Source: Halobacillus sp. Nhm2S1 (GTDB taxonomy: Bacteria > Bacillota > Bacilli > Bacillales > Halobacillaceae). Taken from it: a DNA stretch of 64,000 nt. Under the pieces are notes generated by a model that saw only the letters and a program-made list of their open reading frames with translations, ran no database searches and was not told the origin of the DNA. This document shows positions 1-9,100 of the stretch, piece after piece (the stretch's first letter is position 1; every line of letters begins with the position of its first letter). A program made the position numbers and the translations under genes. The stretch spans positions 1-64,000 of the forward strand of contig NZ_JAIEZV010000002.1 of the NCBI RefSeq assembly GCF_019599545.1. Reading direction: 5' to 3'.

Positions 1-84
1 TCCACTCGCTTCCCGCGCTCGACTTGCATGTATTAGGCACGCCGCCAGCGTTCGTCCTGAGCCAGGATCAAACTCTCCATAAAA
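1..84 (-). rRNA. 16S ribosomal RNA, 5' end (partial)
   Basis: Read on the minus strand, this holds the conserved 5' end of bacterial 16S rRNA: the GAGAGTTTGATCCTGGCTCA block (complement of 59-78) followed by the GACGAACGCTGGCGGCGTGC block and the 'CCTAATACATGCAAGTCGAG' segment. The gene runs out of the window at position 1. The 5' boundary is placed by analogy with the Bacillus mature end and may be off by a few bases. Confidence 0.97.
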
Positions 85-220
85 GTTAAGTTTGACTTGC
101 TCATTTGCACACCGAATGTGCTTGTTTTAAATCTCTTCTATAAAGAAGAAATGTTTTGACGTACTGGTTGGTTCGTTCAGTTTTCAAAGATCAAATACTG
201 CCTCATCCGACAGTAATCAA

Positions 221-354
221 ATTCTAGCATAATCGACTATATGTCGTCAATAGCTTTAATAGAATTTGTTGAAATAAATCTTTTAATAAGTTGTTTTCTG
301 TGCTGCTGAATAAGCAACGTTACCTATAATACACGGTGTACTTTTCCGCGTCAA
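221..354 (-). promoter_or_regulatory. Tandem rrn promoters P1 and P2 upstream of 16S rRNA
   Basis: On the minus strand, P1 has -35 TTGACG (349-354), a 17-base spacer and -10 TATTAT (326-331). P2 has -35 TTGACG (245-250), an 18-base spacer and -10 TAGAAT (221-226). The leader between P2 and the 16S gene carries the TTTGAAAACTGAAC element (about 174-188) that is typical of Bacillaceae rrn leaders. Two stacked promoters are the normal arrangement for rrn operons in this family. Confidence 0.85.
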
Positions 355-410
355 TAGTTTTATAGAATTTCTTTGATATAATTGCAAACAATTATTAGAG
401 AGTATGAAAA

Positions 411-432
411 GCCCCTTCTATATAGAAAGGGC
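411..432 (-). terminator. Terminator of the rhodanese gene
   Basis: Minus-strand hairpin GCCCTTTCTA/TAGAAGGGGC with T-run at 407-410. It lies about 80 bases past the rhodanese stop and isolates that gene from rrn promoter P1. Confidence 0.8.
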
Positions 433-511
433 CGATCAAATGTTGTGTGTAGTTACACCTAACTCCACGTATTAAATTATTTGTAGCAATGATCACTTAA
501 CACCGCTCGTG

Positions 512-823
512 TTAAAATACGAGCTCTCCCTGCCACTTCAACATTCCACCTTCCATGTTCTGTACGTTCTCAAATCCCCGTTCTTTCATGAATTCGGCAG
601 CATTCATGCTACGGCGACCAGAACGGCAGATCATCACATACTCTTGGTCTTTAGGCAGGCTCTCAATTTTTTCAGGAACATCCCCAAGGCGTATATGCTT
701 TGCATTCGGCACCATTCCCTGTGAAACTTCCTCATCTTCTCTTACATCGATTATTGTAAAGTCATCATTATTGTTAATTTTGTCTTCTACTTGTTGAGGC
801 GTGATTTCTTTAATTTGACTCAT
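512..823 (-). CDS. ytwF: Rhodanese-domain sulfurtransferase (YtwF-like)
   Basis: A single-domain rhodanese of 103 residues, predicted to carry sulfur as a cysteine persulfide in the cytoplasm. The active-site loop is C66-R-S-G-R-R71, and the typical IIDVRE strand is at residues 24-29. Its length matches stand-alone rhodaneses such as B. subtilis YtwF, which also neighbours leuS. The start is supported by a GGAGGG ribosome binding site about 8 bases upstream. It has its own promoter and terminator. The physiological sulfur acceptor cannot be read from the sequence. Confidence 0.9.
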   Translation of the reverse strand: MSQIKEITPQQVEDKINNNDDFTIIDVREDEEVSQGMVPNAKHIRLGDVPEKIESLPKDQEYVMICRSGRRSMNAAEFMKERGFENVQNMEGGMLKWQGELVF

Positions 824-856
824 TTTTATCCCTCCATATTAATCGTTTGCACATTT

Positions 857-884
857 ATTCTAATTTACTGTTCGTTAAAGTCAA
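857..884 (-). promoter_or_regulatory. Candidate sigma-A promoter for ytwF
   Basis: Minus strand: -35 TTGACT (879-884), 16-base spacer, -10 TAGAAT (857-862), about 35 bases before the start codon. Confidence 0.6.
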
Positions 885-907
885 GGCATAAGGCCGCTGA
901 CAAACAA

Positions 908-936
908 AGCCCCCTGTTCATAAAAAACAGGGGGCT
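908..936 (-). terminator. leuS terminator
   Basis: Hairpin AGCCCCCTGTT/AACAGGGGGCT just past the leuS stop codon (947). The T-run on the minus strand is short. Confidence 0.8.
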
Positions 937-946
937 TACACGTCAT

Positions 947-3361
947 TTAATTGGCTACGATGTTAACAAGCTTTCCTGGTACGGCAATGACTTTTCTAAC
1001 TGTCTTTCCTTCCAGCCACTGCTTAACGTCATCATTTTCAAGTGCTTGCTTCTCAAGATCCTCTTTGGAAGCTTCTTTACTCACCATCATTTTCGCACGA
1101 ACTTTCCCCATAACCTGAACAACGATTTCCACTTCATCTTCAACGAGTTTGGATTCGTCGAACTCCGGCCAAGGCTGGTAGCTGATCGTTTCAGAGTGGC
1201 CAAGCTTCTGCCAAAGTTCTTCTGCAAGGTGTGGAGCCACTGGAGAAAGGAGTTTAACAAAACCTTCTACATACTCTTTTGGTAAAACATCTGTTTTATA
1301 CCCATCATTGATAAAGACCATCATTTGAGAGATCCCTGTATTGAACCGAAGGGCTTCAAAGTTTTCGGTCACTTTTTTAACGGTTTCATGGTAGACCTTC
1401 TCCAAAGTTGTATCCCCTGTATTCTCTTTAACCGCATCAGACAATTCGCCTTCGGTAACAAATAGTCGCCATACACGATCAAGGAAACGACGAGCCCCGT
1501 CCAAGCCATTCTCAGACCATGCTACTGAAGCATCAAGCGGTCCCATAAACATTTCATAAAGTCTCAGAGTGTCTGCTCCGTGAGAATAGACGATGTCATC
1601 AGGATTGACAACATTCCCTTTAGACTTACTCATTTTTTCATTATTTTCTCCGAGGATCATGCCTTGGTTGAATAGCTTTTGGAATGGTTCTTTCGTTGGA
1701 ACGACTCCCGCATCGTAAAGGACTTTGTGCCAGAAACGTGCATACAACAAGTGAAGAACCGCGTGCTCCGCGCCACCAATATACACATCGACCGGAAGCC
1801 ATTTTTTCAATGCTTCATAATCAGCGAACGTTTCCTCACTATTAGCATCAATATAACGCAGATAATACCAGCAGCTACCTGCCCATTGAGGCATCGTGTT
1901 CGTTTCCCTGCGCCCCTTCATGCCTGTTTCAGGATCTACGACATTAACCCATTCATCAATATTAGCAAGCGGAGATTCTCCTGTGCCGGATGGTTTAATT
2001 TCCGTCGTTTTCGGAAGTTTGACAGGTAGTTCTTCTTCTTTGACTGCAGTAATCGAACCATCTTCCCAGTGGATGACAGGGATTGGTTCACCCCAATAGC
2101 GCTGACGACTGAAGAGCCAGTCACGAAGGCGGTAAGTCGTTTGTTTCTTACCTTTCCTGTTTTCTTCAAGCCATTGAATTGCCTTTTCAATTGCCTCTTC
2201 TTTCTCTAAGCCGTTTAAGAAGTCAGAGTTGATGTGGGCCCCATCTCCTGTGTACGCTTCTTCTTCAACATTTCCTCCCTCTACAACCGGAATGATTGGA
2301 AGGTCAAATTTCTGGGCGAATTCAAAGTCTCTTTCATCATGCGCAGGGACAGCCATAATGGCACCGCTGCCGTAGCTCATCAATACATAATCAGCCACCC
2401 AGATTGGAAGTTTCTCACCATTGATTGGGTTGATCGCATAAGAACCAGTGAATACCCCTGATTTATCCTTAGCCAAGTCCGTACGCTCAAGATCACTCTT
2501 GTTTTGCGCTTTCTCAATATACGTGGATACGGCTTCTTTCTGTTCAGCTGTTACGATTTCATCGACCAATGGATGTTCAGGAGCCACGACGGCATAAGTT
2601 GCACCGAATAACGTGTCTGGACGAGTGGTAAACACATCAAATGATTGGTCAAAACCATCAATTTCGAATGTTACCTCTGCCCCTTCTGATTTGCCTATCC
2701 AATTTCTTTGCATATCTTTGATGCTCTCCGGCCAATCCAATTCTTCCAGATCTTCAAGAAGACGATCTGCATAAGCTGTAATCTTCAGCATCCATTGTTT
2801 CATCGGGCGTCGTTCTACAGGATGATCTCCTCGTTCACTACGACCATCGATAACTTCTTCGTTTGCAAGCACCGTGCCAAGAGCCGGACACCAATTCACG
2901 GCAACTTCGTCAATATAGGCTAGACCTTTTTCATAAAGTTTCAAAAAGATCCATTGCGTCCATTTATAATAATTAGGGTCTGTCGTATTCACTTCTCGAT
3001 CCCAATCATAGGAGAAACCAAGTTCCTGGATTTGCCTACGGAAGGTGTCGATGTTTTGTTTCGTGAATTCTTCAGGGTCATTCCCTGTATCCAGTGCATA
3101 CTGTTCTGCCGGAAGCCCGAAAGCGTCCCAACCAATCGGATGAAGCACTTCATATCCTTGCATCCGCTTCATGCGGGACAGGATGTCGGTAGCTGTGTAT
3201 CCTTCCGGGTGTCCAACGTGTAGACCCGCACCTGATGGATAAGGGAACATATCCAACGCATAGAATTTCTTTTTGTCTGAATAACTGTCTGTCTTGAATG
3301 TCTTTTCTTCAAGCCAGTATTTTTGCCATTTCTTTTCAATGGTCTTATGATCAAAAGCCAT
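947..3361 (-). CDS. leuS: Leucyl-tRNA synthetase
   Basis: Charges tRNA-Leu with leucine in the cytoplasm. It is a class Ia synthetase of 804 residues, the usual length for Bacillaceae LeuRS. The HIGH-type signature HVGH is at residues 48-51 and KMSKS is near residue 575. Between them lies the CP1 editing region (about 220-415), and the C terminus holds the anticodon-binding part. A GGAGGC ribosome binding site precedes the ATG at 3361. A T-box leader sits immediately upstream, so expression should rise when uncharged tRNA-Leu accumulates. The gene is monocistronic, ending in a hairpin at 908-936. Confidence 0.98.
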   Translation of the reverse strand: MAFDHKTIEKKWQKYWLEEKTFKTDSYSDKKKFYALDMFPYPSGAGLHVGHPEGYTATDILSRMKRMQGYEVLHPIGWDAFGLPAEQYALDTGNDPEEFTKQNIDTFRRQIQELGFSYDWDREVNTTDPNYYKWTQWIFLKLYEKGLAYIDEVAVNWCPALGTVLANEEVIDGRSERGDHPVERRPMKQWMLKITAYADRLLEDLEELDWPESIKDMQRNWIGKSEGAEVTFEIDGFDQSFDVFTTRPDTLFGATYAVVAPEHPLVDEIVTAEQKEAVSTYIEKAQNKSDLERTDLAKDKSGVFTGSYAINPINGEKLPIWVADYVLMSYGSGAIMAVPAHDERDFEFAQKFDLPIIPVVEGGNVEEEAYTGDGAHINSDFLNGLEKEEAIEKAIQWLEENRKGKKQTTYRLRDWLFSRQRYWGEPIPVIHWEDGSITAVKEEELPVKLPKTTEIKPSGTGESPLANIDEWVNVVDPETGMKGRRETNTMPQWAGSCWYYLRYIDANSEETFADYEALKKWLPVDVYIGGAEHAVLHLLYARFWHKVLYDAGVVPTKEPFQKLFNQGMILGENNEKMSKSKGNVVNPDDIVYSHGADTLRLYEMFMGPLDASVAWSENGLDGARRFLDRVWRLFVTEGELSDAVKENTGDTTLEKVYHETVKKVTENFEALRFNTGISQMMVFINDGYKTDVLPKEYVEGFVKLLSPVAPHLAEELWQKLGHSETISYQPWPEFDESKLVEDEVEIVVQVMGKVRAKMMVSKEASKEDLEKQALENDDVKQWLEGKTVRKVIAVPGKLVNIVAN

Positions 3362-3400
3362 TTCATTGCCTCCTCATAATCTCTCTAAAAAATATAAAAA

Positions 3401-3634
3401 GCCCCTCATCCCAATATGGGACGAGAGGCTTGATTCCCGCGGTACCACCCAAATTAACACATCTGTGTTCAACTTGTCGTCGATAACGGCGACCACACCG
3501 GCAGAAACTACTTATGTTCACTTCTGCGACATCCAAGGCGAGTTCATGATCTTCAAGGACAGCTTCCACCACCCGCTGCCTCTCTATCACTTGAGAGAAT
3601 CACTACTACTCCTTTTCAACGTCATGCTATTATA
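3401..3634 (-). promoter_or_regulatory. T-box leader controlling leuS
   Basis: Minus-strand tRNA-sensing leader. The conserved T-box motif TGGGTGGTACCGCGG is at 3437-3451 and the competing terminator GCCTCTCGTCCC/GGGATGAGGGGC with T-run at 3401-3429. A CTC triplet at 3540-3542, within GAACTCGCC, is a good candidate leucine specifier codon. A -10 TATAAT is at 3629-3634, with only a weak -35. Uncharged tRNA-Leu pairing with the T-box should favour the antiterminator. The 75-codon reading frame crossing this leader is a by-product of the RNA sequence. Confidence 0.93.
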
Positions 3635-3756
3635 ACCGTATATTAATGAATGAAAACAGCTTTGTCAAGCGGCATTCGCCCAAGCGTATCGTCCATCCAC
3701 ATGAACCCACTATTCGTGCTACAATACTAAAGAACAAAACAATTGGAGGATGCAGC

Positions 3757-4332
3757 ATGACGATTGAACGAATTTTAGACTATGCCCATTCATTGATGAA
3801 AAAAACGATAGAACCGGGAGATGCCGTTATCGATGGTACGTGCGGCAACGGTCACGATACAGCTTTTCTCGCCGAACTTGTCGGAGAGCAAGGGCATGTG
3901 TATGCCTTTGATGTTCAAGAAAAAGCCATTACAAACACCCAAGAGCGTTTATTAGAACATGGGCTTGCAAATCATACGAGCCTTATCCATGATTCCCATG
4001 CACACGTCCAAAAATACTTGCAAGACCAACACCAAAACAACATATCGGCAGCTATTTACAATTTAGGTTATCTGCCAGGAAGTGATAAAAGCGTGGTCAC
4101 CAAGGCTGAAGGCACGATCCAGTCGGTTGAAAACGTACTGGCTACTCTAAAGAAAAGAGGGCTGGTGGTCTTAGTTGTCTATCATGGACACCCTGGGGGA
4201 GCTGAAGAGAAAGATGCCATCATGGAATATGTATCAGAGTTAAATTCCAAGCACTACCAGGTCCTTCATTACGGGTTTATCAATAAAAAGAGAACACCTC
4301 CCTTTATCTTAGCGATTGAAAAACTTTCCTAA
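3757..4332 (+). CDS. mnmM: SAM-dependent tRNA methyltransferase MnmM (YtqB)
   Basis: A Rossmann-fold methyltransferase of 191 residues. B. subtilis YtqB has been assigned as MnmM, which methylates 5-aminomethyl-2-thiouridine at the tRNA wobble position. Visible features are SAM motif I, DGTCGNGHDT (26-35), an acidic FDV end of strand two (51-53) and the NLGYLPG motif (101-107), which replaces the NPPY of related enzymes. The start at 3757 is chosen because GGAGGA lies 6 bases before it. An upstream in-frame ATG at 3646 has no such site and would add an unrelated 37-residue extension. The gene ends in a hairpin shared with convergent ytpB. Confidence 0.9.
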   Translation: MTIERILDYAHSLMKKTIEPGDAVIDGTCGNGHDTAFLAELVGEQGHVYAFDVQEKAITNTQERLLEHGLANHTSLIHDSHAHVQKYLQDQHQNNISAAIYNLGYLPGSDKSVVTKAEGTIQSVENVLATLKKRGLVVLVVYHGHPGGAEEKDAIMEYVSELNSKHYQVLHYGFINKKRTPPFILAIEKLS

Positions 4333-4403
4333 GGATTCAGATGAAATCCAGCAGGAGGATACAAAAGGCGAACCGCGTAACTTCTTATATTTCTAAAATG
4401 GAA

Positions 4404-4438
4404 AAAGCCTGGTCGTTTAAATCTCACGACCAGGCTTT
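4404..4438. terminator. Bidirectional terminator, ytqB/ytpB
   Basis: AAAGCCTGGTCGT/ACGACCAGGCTTT hairpin flanked by A and T runs between convergent genes. It includes the last codons of ytpB. Confidence 0.88.
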
Positions 4439-5493
4439 AATTTATGATACATCTTTGTGTTGTAATAAAAAAACGTGGCTTTCTTCCCACTTACTTTCAA
4501 CATCTCTTTCACAAAGCTTTGAGCATTTGAAAGCCTTCCTACTTTACGATCCGCTAAGTACATGCCAACCAGACCTTCATGTATCATTTGGTGAAACGCT
4601 GCATCCGGGAGCCTTTGAATTTCCTCATGAGCCCTTTCAACAAAATACCGGAAGCGGTTCTTCATTTCTTCCTCATGGTCGTAGTAAGCACAGAAGTTCA
4701 AATCTCCCTCTTTCTCATCTTCCTCTTGATCAATGTAATAATCAAGCAAGATATGTAATCCCTGCATATACGGAAAATAACTTCTTTCAATTTGATTAGA
4801 TAACGTTGCATCCATCTTTCCACTAAGCGTATAGGAAACAAGGCAGAAGATCCCCAATGTAGATCCTGTACATGCGGAAAATTCATACCAACTGAGCTCC
4901 GGCCATTCTTTTTGGTGATGCTTAAACCAATTTTGAAGCCTTGGAATCCTCTCATTTTCAATCACATGCTTATGAACTTGCAAATCACCGTACAACTTAC
5001 CTAACCTTACCGCCTGCTTTTTGACCATTTGATAGTCTTCCGCCTCGGAAAGGACTTGTTGGCACGTGTTCACAAGATCATGGAGGTATCCCCCATCGTC
5101 CTGCTCGTCACGATATTGGTAATAATCCTGTAATGGGTTACCTGGTGTCAAAGCATCAATCATTGATTCATGCAACATGCGGAAATCGTCAGGATCCATA
5201 GAGGTGCTCCGATCACAAAGGTTGTCTAAATAGTCACTGATGGTTTGATAAGCAACAATGAATCGAATGGCCTGTTTATCGTTGCCGCGGGAGAGAACAG
5301 AGTAAATCGATCCCCCTTCACAGTGAAACGTCTTTTCTTCAATGCTCGCCAAAGCTTGACTTCTAAGTTCTTCGTCTGGAATTGATTTTGCCCTTTCAAT
5401 CCAGTAAGACAATTCATTATGAACAGCAGGAAAAATATTCCGATAAACTCTGTACATCAAAAGGACGGCGTTGCCTGGGACTGCACGTGTCAA
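4417..5493 (-). CDS. ytpB: Tetraprenyl-beta-curcumene synthase (YtpB, DUF2600)
   Basis: Class IB terpene synthase that cyclises C35 heptaprenyl diphosphate to tetraprenyl-beta-curcumene, a precursor of sesquarterpenes found in bacilli. The 358-residue length is typical. Aspartate-rich candidates for Mg2+/diphosphate binding are DYLDNLCD (87-94) and the acidic DYYIDQEEDE stretch (251-260). The start codon is TTG at 5493, preceded by an ideal AAGGAGG at 7 bases, and no ATG is better placed. It lies 20 bases downstream of ytpA and probably shares its transcript. The function is carried over from the B. subtilis homolog. Confidence 0.88.
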   Translation of the reverse strand: MTRAVPGNAVLLMYRVYRNIFPAVHNELSYWIERAKSIPDEELRSQALASIEEKTFHCEGGSIYSVLSRGNDKQAIRFIVAYQTISDYLDNLCDRSTSMDPDDFRMLHESMIDALTPGNPLQDYYQYRDEQDDGGYLHDLVNTCQQVLSEAEDYQMVKKQAVRLGKLYGDLQVHKHVIENERIPRLQNWFKHHQKEWPELSWYEFSACTGSTLGIFCLVSYTLSGKMDATLSNQIERSYFPYMQGLHILLDYYIDQEEDEKEGDLNFCAYYDHEEEMKNRFRYFVERAHEEIQRLPDAAFHQMIHEGLVGMYLADRKVGRLSNAQSFVKEMLKVSGKKATFFYYNTKMYHKLKPGREI

Positions 5494-5513
5494 GAGAAAT
5501 CCTCCTTGCCGAT

Positions 5514-6299
5514 TTACTTTAAATGATCCTCTATAAAGGATTGCGTATGTTCATATACGTCTTTCCATTCAGGTTCATTATATATTTCATGATAAAGGCC
5601 GGGCCACTGCTTGTATCTTTTTTCTTTTACCTGAACCCGGTCAAACCATTCAACAGTCTTCTCTATTCTCACCATATAATCCTCTTCGGCCTGCATCAAA
5701 AGCAGTGGGATATCAGGAAAGCGCCGAATATCAGAAAACGCTTCTCTCGTCGCTTTTTGAAATTCACGGTACCAGCGAACAGAGACTTTATCAATAATTA
5801 AAGGATCTTGTTGAAACTCTATAATTTTGTCCTTATTACGTGTAATATATTCGGGATCTTGAGGGGCTTTGATTCTTAATGATGGAATAAAAGTATTCAA
5901 AATATATGATACGGCTTCCAAGGGGAGGCTCGCTTTTTTCAAGAGCCCTAGCGCAGGAGAAGAAAGAATAACACCGTCCACCTTTGGTTGAGCGACCTCC
6001 ATCGTACGAACAACGGCAAGCCCCCCCATGCTATGCCCCATTAAAAATACTTTCTTATTGGGGTCCGCGTGTTGAATCCACATCATAATGGTGTTGATAT
6101 AGTCATGAAAAGAGCGGATATGCCCACTCTTCCCTGCAGAACGCCCCTGACCTGGAAGGTCCCCATAAATAACGGAATACCCATCTTCTTGAAGTTGGTC
6201 GACTAGTTCATGATACCGCCCTGAATGTTCAAAGGCTCCATGAACGAGAACAACCGTAGCACGATCATTAACTGATTCTACTTTCTTCACAGCATCCAC
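5514..6299 (-). CDS. ytpA: Alpha/beta hydrolase, lysophospholipase-like (YtpA)
   Basis: Serine hydrolase of the monoglyceride lipase/lysophospholipase group. The B. subtilis homolog YtpA is linked to production of the phospholipid antibiotic bacilysocin. Of 261 residues, the catalytic triad is readable: Ser90 in GHSMG (88-92), Asp207 and His237. The oxyanion-side HGAFEHSG segment begins at residue 20. There is no signal peptide, so a cytoplasmic or membrane-peripheral location is expected. It is the first gene of a ytpA-ytpB pair and is divergent from ytoA. The exact substrate is not visible. Confidence 0.85.
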   Translation of the reverse strand: MDAVKKVESVNDRATVVLVHGAFEHSGRYHELVDQLQEDGYSVIYGDLPGQGRSAGKSGHIRSFHDYINTIMMWIQHADPNKKVFLMGHSMGGLAVVRTMEVAQPKVDGVILSSPALGLLKKASLPLEAVSYILNTFIPSLRIKAPQDPEYITRNKDKIIEFQQDPLIIDKVSVRWYREFQKATREAFSDIRRFPDIPLLLMQAEEDYMVRIEKTVEWFDRVQVKEKRYKQWPGLYHEIYNEPEWKDVYEHTQSFIEDHLK

Positions 6300-6349
6300 C
6301 TCTTTTCTTCTGCTATACTATCAATAGTATTAGTATAAGGGGGTTTTTC

Positions 6350-6865
6350 ATGATTTGCGAATATAAAGGAAAGGTACCTGACATACACCCGAGCGCCTAT
6401 GTTGCCGAAGATGCCGTGATTACAGGGGATGTAACCATTCAAGAAAAGGCCAGTATTTGGTTCAAGACTGTGATCAGAGGAGATGTGGCTCCCGTACATA
6501 TTGGAAAGAATACCAACATTCAAGACTTAAGCCTCTTACATCAAAGCCCAGACAAACCTCTAATTATCGAAGACGGTGTAACTGTCGGACATCAAGTCAC
6601 TCTCCATTCCGCCCATATTAAAGAGAATGCGCTGATTGGCATGGGGTCTCTTATTCTGGATGGCGCTGTTATTGGAGAACAAGCTTTCATAGGGGCCGGC
6701 AGCCTTGTCCCCCCTGGAAAAGTGATTCCACCAAACACGCTTGCTTTCGGTCGCCCGGCCAAAGTCGTAAGAGAACTGAATGAAGAAGACATACAAGAAC
6801 TGAACAGGATACGAAAGAGTTATGTGGAAAAAGGACAGTACTATAAAGAAATACAAAAATCATGA
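6350..6865 (+). CDS. ytoA: Gamma-carbonic-anhydrase-like hexapeptide-repeat protein (YtoA)
   Basis: Left-handed beta-helix protein of 171 residues in the gamma-class carbonic anhydrase family, expected to be a trimer. Hexapeptide repeats run from about residue 10 to 130. The three zinc-ligand histidines fall at H64, H81 and H86, in the family spacing HxVxxH for the last two. A short C-terminal helix follows from about 140. A GGGGG ribosome binding site lies upstream of the ATG. It is divergent from ytpA and convergent with metK, as in B. subtilis. Carbonic anhydrase activity is unproven for most of this subgroup. Confidence 0.88.
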   Translation: MICEYKGKVPDIHPSAYVAEDAVITGDVTIQEKASIWFKTVIRGDVAPVHIGKNTNIQDLSLLHQSPDKPLIIEDGVTVGHQVTLHSAHIKENALIGMGSLILDGAVIGEQAFIGAGSLVPPGKVIPPNTLAFGRPAKVVRELNEEDIQELNRIRKSYVEKGQYYKEIQKS

Positions 6866-6892
6866 GTCCACAAATGGATCACTTGAACAAAA

Positions 6893-6927
6893 AAAACCGC
6901 TCCAAACTTTTGTTTGGAACGGTTTTT
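6893..6927. terminator. Bidirectional terminator, ytoA/metK
   Basis: AAAACCGCTCCAAAC/GTTTGGAACGGTTTT hairpin with A and T tails between convergent genes. Confidence 0.9.
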
Positions 6928-6930
6928 TCT

Positions 6931-8127
6931 TTATTGGCAGCGTGCCTTCAATTCTTCCGCTTTATCTGTGCGCTCCCATGGGAACTCCACATCCGTACGT
7001 CCGAAATGACCGTAAGCAGCTGTTTGACGATAAATTGGGCGACGCAGGTCCAACATCTTAATGATGCCTGCCGGGCGAAGGTCGAACAGTTCACGTACAG
7101 CTTCTACCAGCTGCTCCTCAGAAACCGCACCTGTTCCATTCGTGTTAATGGCAATAGAAACAGGCTGCGCAACACCAATGGCATAAGCAAGCTGAACTTC
7201 AACAGAATCCGCAAGTCCTGCAGCTACGATATTTTTCGCAACATAACGGGCAGCATAAGCAGCAGAGCGGTCCACTTTCGTCGCGTCTTTACCACTGAAA
7301 GCTCCTCCCCCATGGCGAGCATATCCTCCATACGTGTCGACAATAATTTTTCTTCCGGTTAATCCAGCGTCACCTTGTGGACCTCCAATGACGAAGCGTC
7401 CGGTCGGGTTAATAAAGTATTTCGTTTGTTCATCAATATATCCTTCAGGAACAATCGGTTCAATCACATGTTTTTTCAAATCTTCCTGAATCTGTTTCAG
7501 AGTTACTTCTTCCGCATGCTGGGTGGAAATAACAATCGTATCTACACGTACAGGCTGATCGTTTTCGTCATACTCCACCGTCACTTGTGTTTTCCCGTCT
7601 GGACGAAGGTAATCAAGTGTCCCATCATTTCTGACATCAGATAAACGTTTCGATAGTTTATGAGCTAAGGAGATTGGTAAAGGCATCAATTCTTTGGTTT
7701 CATTGTTTGCAAAGCCAAACATCAATCCCTGGTCCCCTGCCCCAATCGACTCAATTTCATCGTCGCTCATTTTCCCTTCACGTGATTCAAGGGCAACGTC
7801 CACGCCTCCAGCTATATCAGGAGATTGCTCATCAATCGCTGTCAGAACAGCACATGTATCCGCATCAAACCCGTACTTCGCACGAGTATAACCGATGTCT
7901 TTGATCGTTTGACGGACGATGGATGGAATATCCACGTAAGTATTTGTACTGATCTCACCAGAAACCAGTACAAGTCCCGTTGTCACTGTTGTCTCACATG
8001 CAACCCTCGCGTTTGGGTCGTTTTTTAAAATTTCATCTAAAATCGCATCAGAGATCTGGTCACAGATTTTGTCCGGATGGCCCTCCGTGACGGATTCTGA
8101 TGTGAATAACCGGCGGTTTGCAGGCAT
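6931..8127 (-). CDS. metK: S-adenosylmethionine synthetase
   Basis: Makes S-adenosylmethionine from methionine and ATP in the cytoplasm. The 398-residue length matches Bacillus MetK (about 400). Signatures are EGHPDK (residues 15-20), GAGDQG in the middle and [15 protein letters not shown] in the C-terminal third. The start at 8127 (MPANRRLF) is chosen because AAGGAGGAG lies 10 bases upstream; an in-frame start 30 bases earlier would overlap that site. An S-box riboswitch controls it, leaving a leader of about 235 bases between the riboswitch terminator and the start codon. Confidence 0.98.
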   Translation of the reverse strand: MPANRRLFTSESVTEGHPDKICDQISDAILDEILKNDPNARVACETTVTTGLVLVSGEISTNTYVDIPSIVRQTIKDIGYTRAKYGFDADTCAVLTAIDEQSPDIAGGVDVALESREGKMSDDEIESIGAGDQGLMFGFANNETKELMPLPISLAHKLSKRLSDVRNDGTLDYLRPDGKTQVTVEYDENDQPVRVDTIVISTQHAEEVTLKQIQEDLKKHVIEPIVPEGYIDEQTKYFINPTGRFVIGGPQGDAGLTGRKIIVDTYGGYARHGGGAFSGKDATKVDRSAAYAARYVAKNIVAAGLADSVEVQLAYAIGVAQPVSIAINTNGTGAVSEEQLVEAVRELFDLRPAGIIKMLDLRRPIYRQTAAYGHFGRTDVEFPWERTDKAEELKARCQ

Positions 8128-8368
8128 TCTTAAAAACTCCTCCTTCTGTAAGTACAAAGTATTAGACGGAACTCTTTACCAGTATGTGCAGAAACTTTCA
8201 TAAGTTTCATATATGTTCATGTTGCCTCTTTTCACAACCAATGGAGCAATTACATAGGAATATCTACAGGTTATCCTGTTCGAATATTTCTTCATGAAAG
8301 GCTATGTTTATCGAGGTGTGAATGGATCTCATCCCTCGGTTTGTAAAAAGCCTTATAAAAAGAAAAAA

Positions 8369-8561
8369 CCTTTCCTATTCGAGGAAAGGGGCTGCTTCCT
8401 TTCGCTCTTATCGTCCAAGGAGCATGTCCTCCTTGCTTCAGGTTAGCACCGTGTCATGTCCATGACGGTTGCTGGGTTTCAAAGGGCCTGTCCCTCCACC
8501 AACTCTGGATAAGAGAGTATCCGTTCTCCGCTATCGTATCGAAAACCTTATTTATTGTCAA
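8369..8561 (-). promoter_or_regulatory. SAM-I riboswitch (S-box) and promoter of metK
   Basis: Read on the minus strand: promoter TTGACA (8556-8561), 17-base spacer, TACGAT (8533-8538). The S-box aptamer follows, with CTCTTATCCAGAG (about 8503-8515), GGTGGAGGGACAGGCCC, GAAACCCAGCAACC, GGTGCTAA and the closing GATAAGAG near 8406. The terminator CCTTTCCT/AGGAAAGG with T-run is at 8362-8389. SAM binding should stabilise the terminator. Between this hairpin and the metK start (8128-8360) there is untranslated leader in which I see no further named element. Confidence 0.95.
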
Positions 8562-8844
8562 TTGAATTCCTCCTCTTTTAAACGTATCCGTACATAGTAA
8601 ACGTTTGAAAGAAATTCACATATATTATTAGAACACTTTTTTCAAAGAAAGAACAAAAACTCACTATTACAGGGTTTGGGAAACGTCCTCATAAAAAGCG
8701 AATGGAGGCACGGGGTGAGTGTTTTTATACTAACTGATCCAAAATATTGCATATGGTCTTTTCCCTGCCCCGGTATTGGTCCAACGCCTTATGCGTACAG
8801 GATCTGGTTAAAACGACACTTTAGCAGCATTGAACGGTGGAGGT

Positions 8845-8950
8845 AAACGATGAGACCCATCACTCGCACACAGAAAGCAAACCTTATTCCCACAGCCCCT
8901 AGATTGAGGAAAAAATCTCGTAACTGAGTTTTCAACAATCCCTCCATATT
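8845..8950 (+). repeat. Degenerate right end of the dispersed inverted-repeat element (relic A)
   Basis: The stretch with AGAAAGCAAACCTTATTCC, CACAGCCCC, TCTCGTAACTGAGTTTTC (8916-8933) and AACAATCC matches the right arm of the complete copies at 28.5 and 39.2 kb with scattered substitutions. Bases 8562-8844 upstream show only faint resemblance and nothing else I can name. Confidence 0.65.
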
Positions 8951-9021
8951 GTGTAACAAATGAACACCTCTGAAGTTTGACTTTTCAGAATAAATAAAAT
9001 GTAAGCTTTTTCACGTATAGT

Positions 9022-9050
9022 ATGGACTAAAGAATTCAATGTGTTATACT
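9022..9050 (+). promoter_or_regulatory. Candidate pckA promoter
   Basis: ATGGAC (9022-9027), 17-base spacer, TATACT (9045-9050), 50 bases before the pckA start. The weak -35 suggests dependence on a regulator. No clear operator was identified. Confidence 0.55.
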
Positions 9051-9100
9051 AATCTCACATTAGGTTGATCATAATTAAATGCAAAGGCGGGTCGACACAT

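Noticed and set aside
3363-3590. 75-codon open frame on the minus strand upstream of leuS
   Set aside because: It coincides with the T-box leader, including the T-box motif and terminator; no ribosome binding site or protein family fits.
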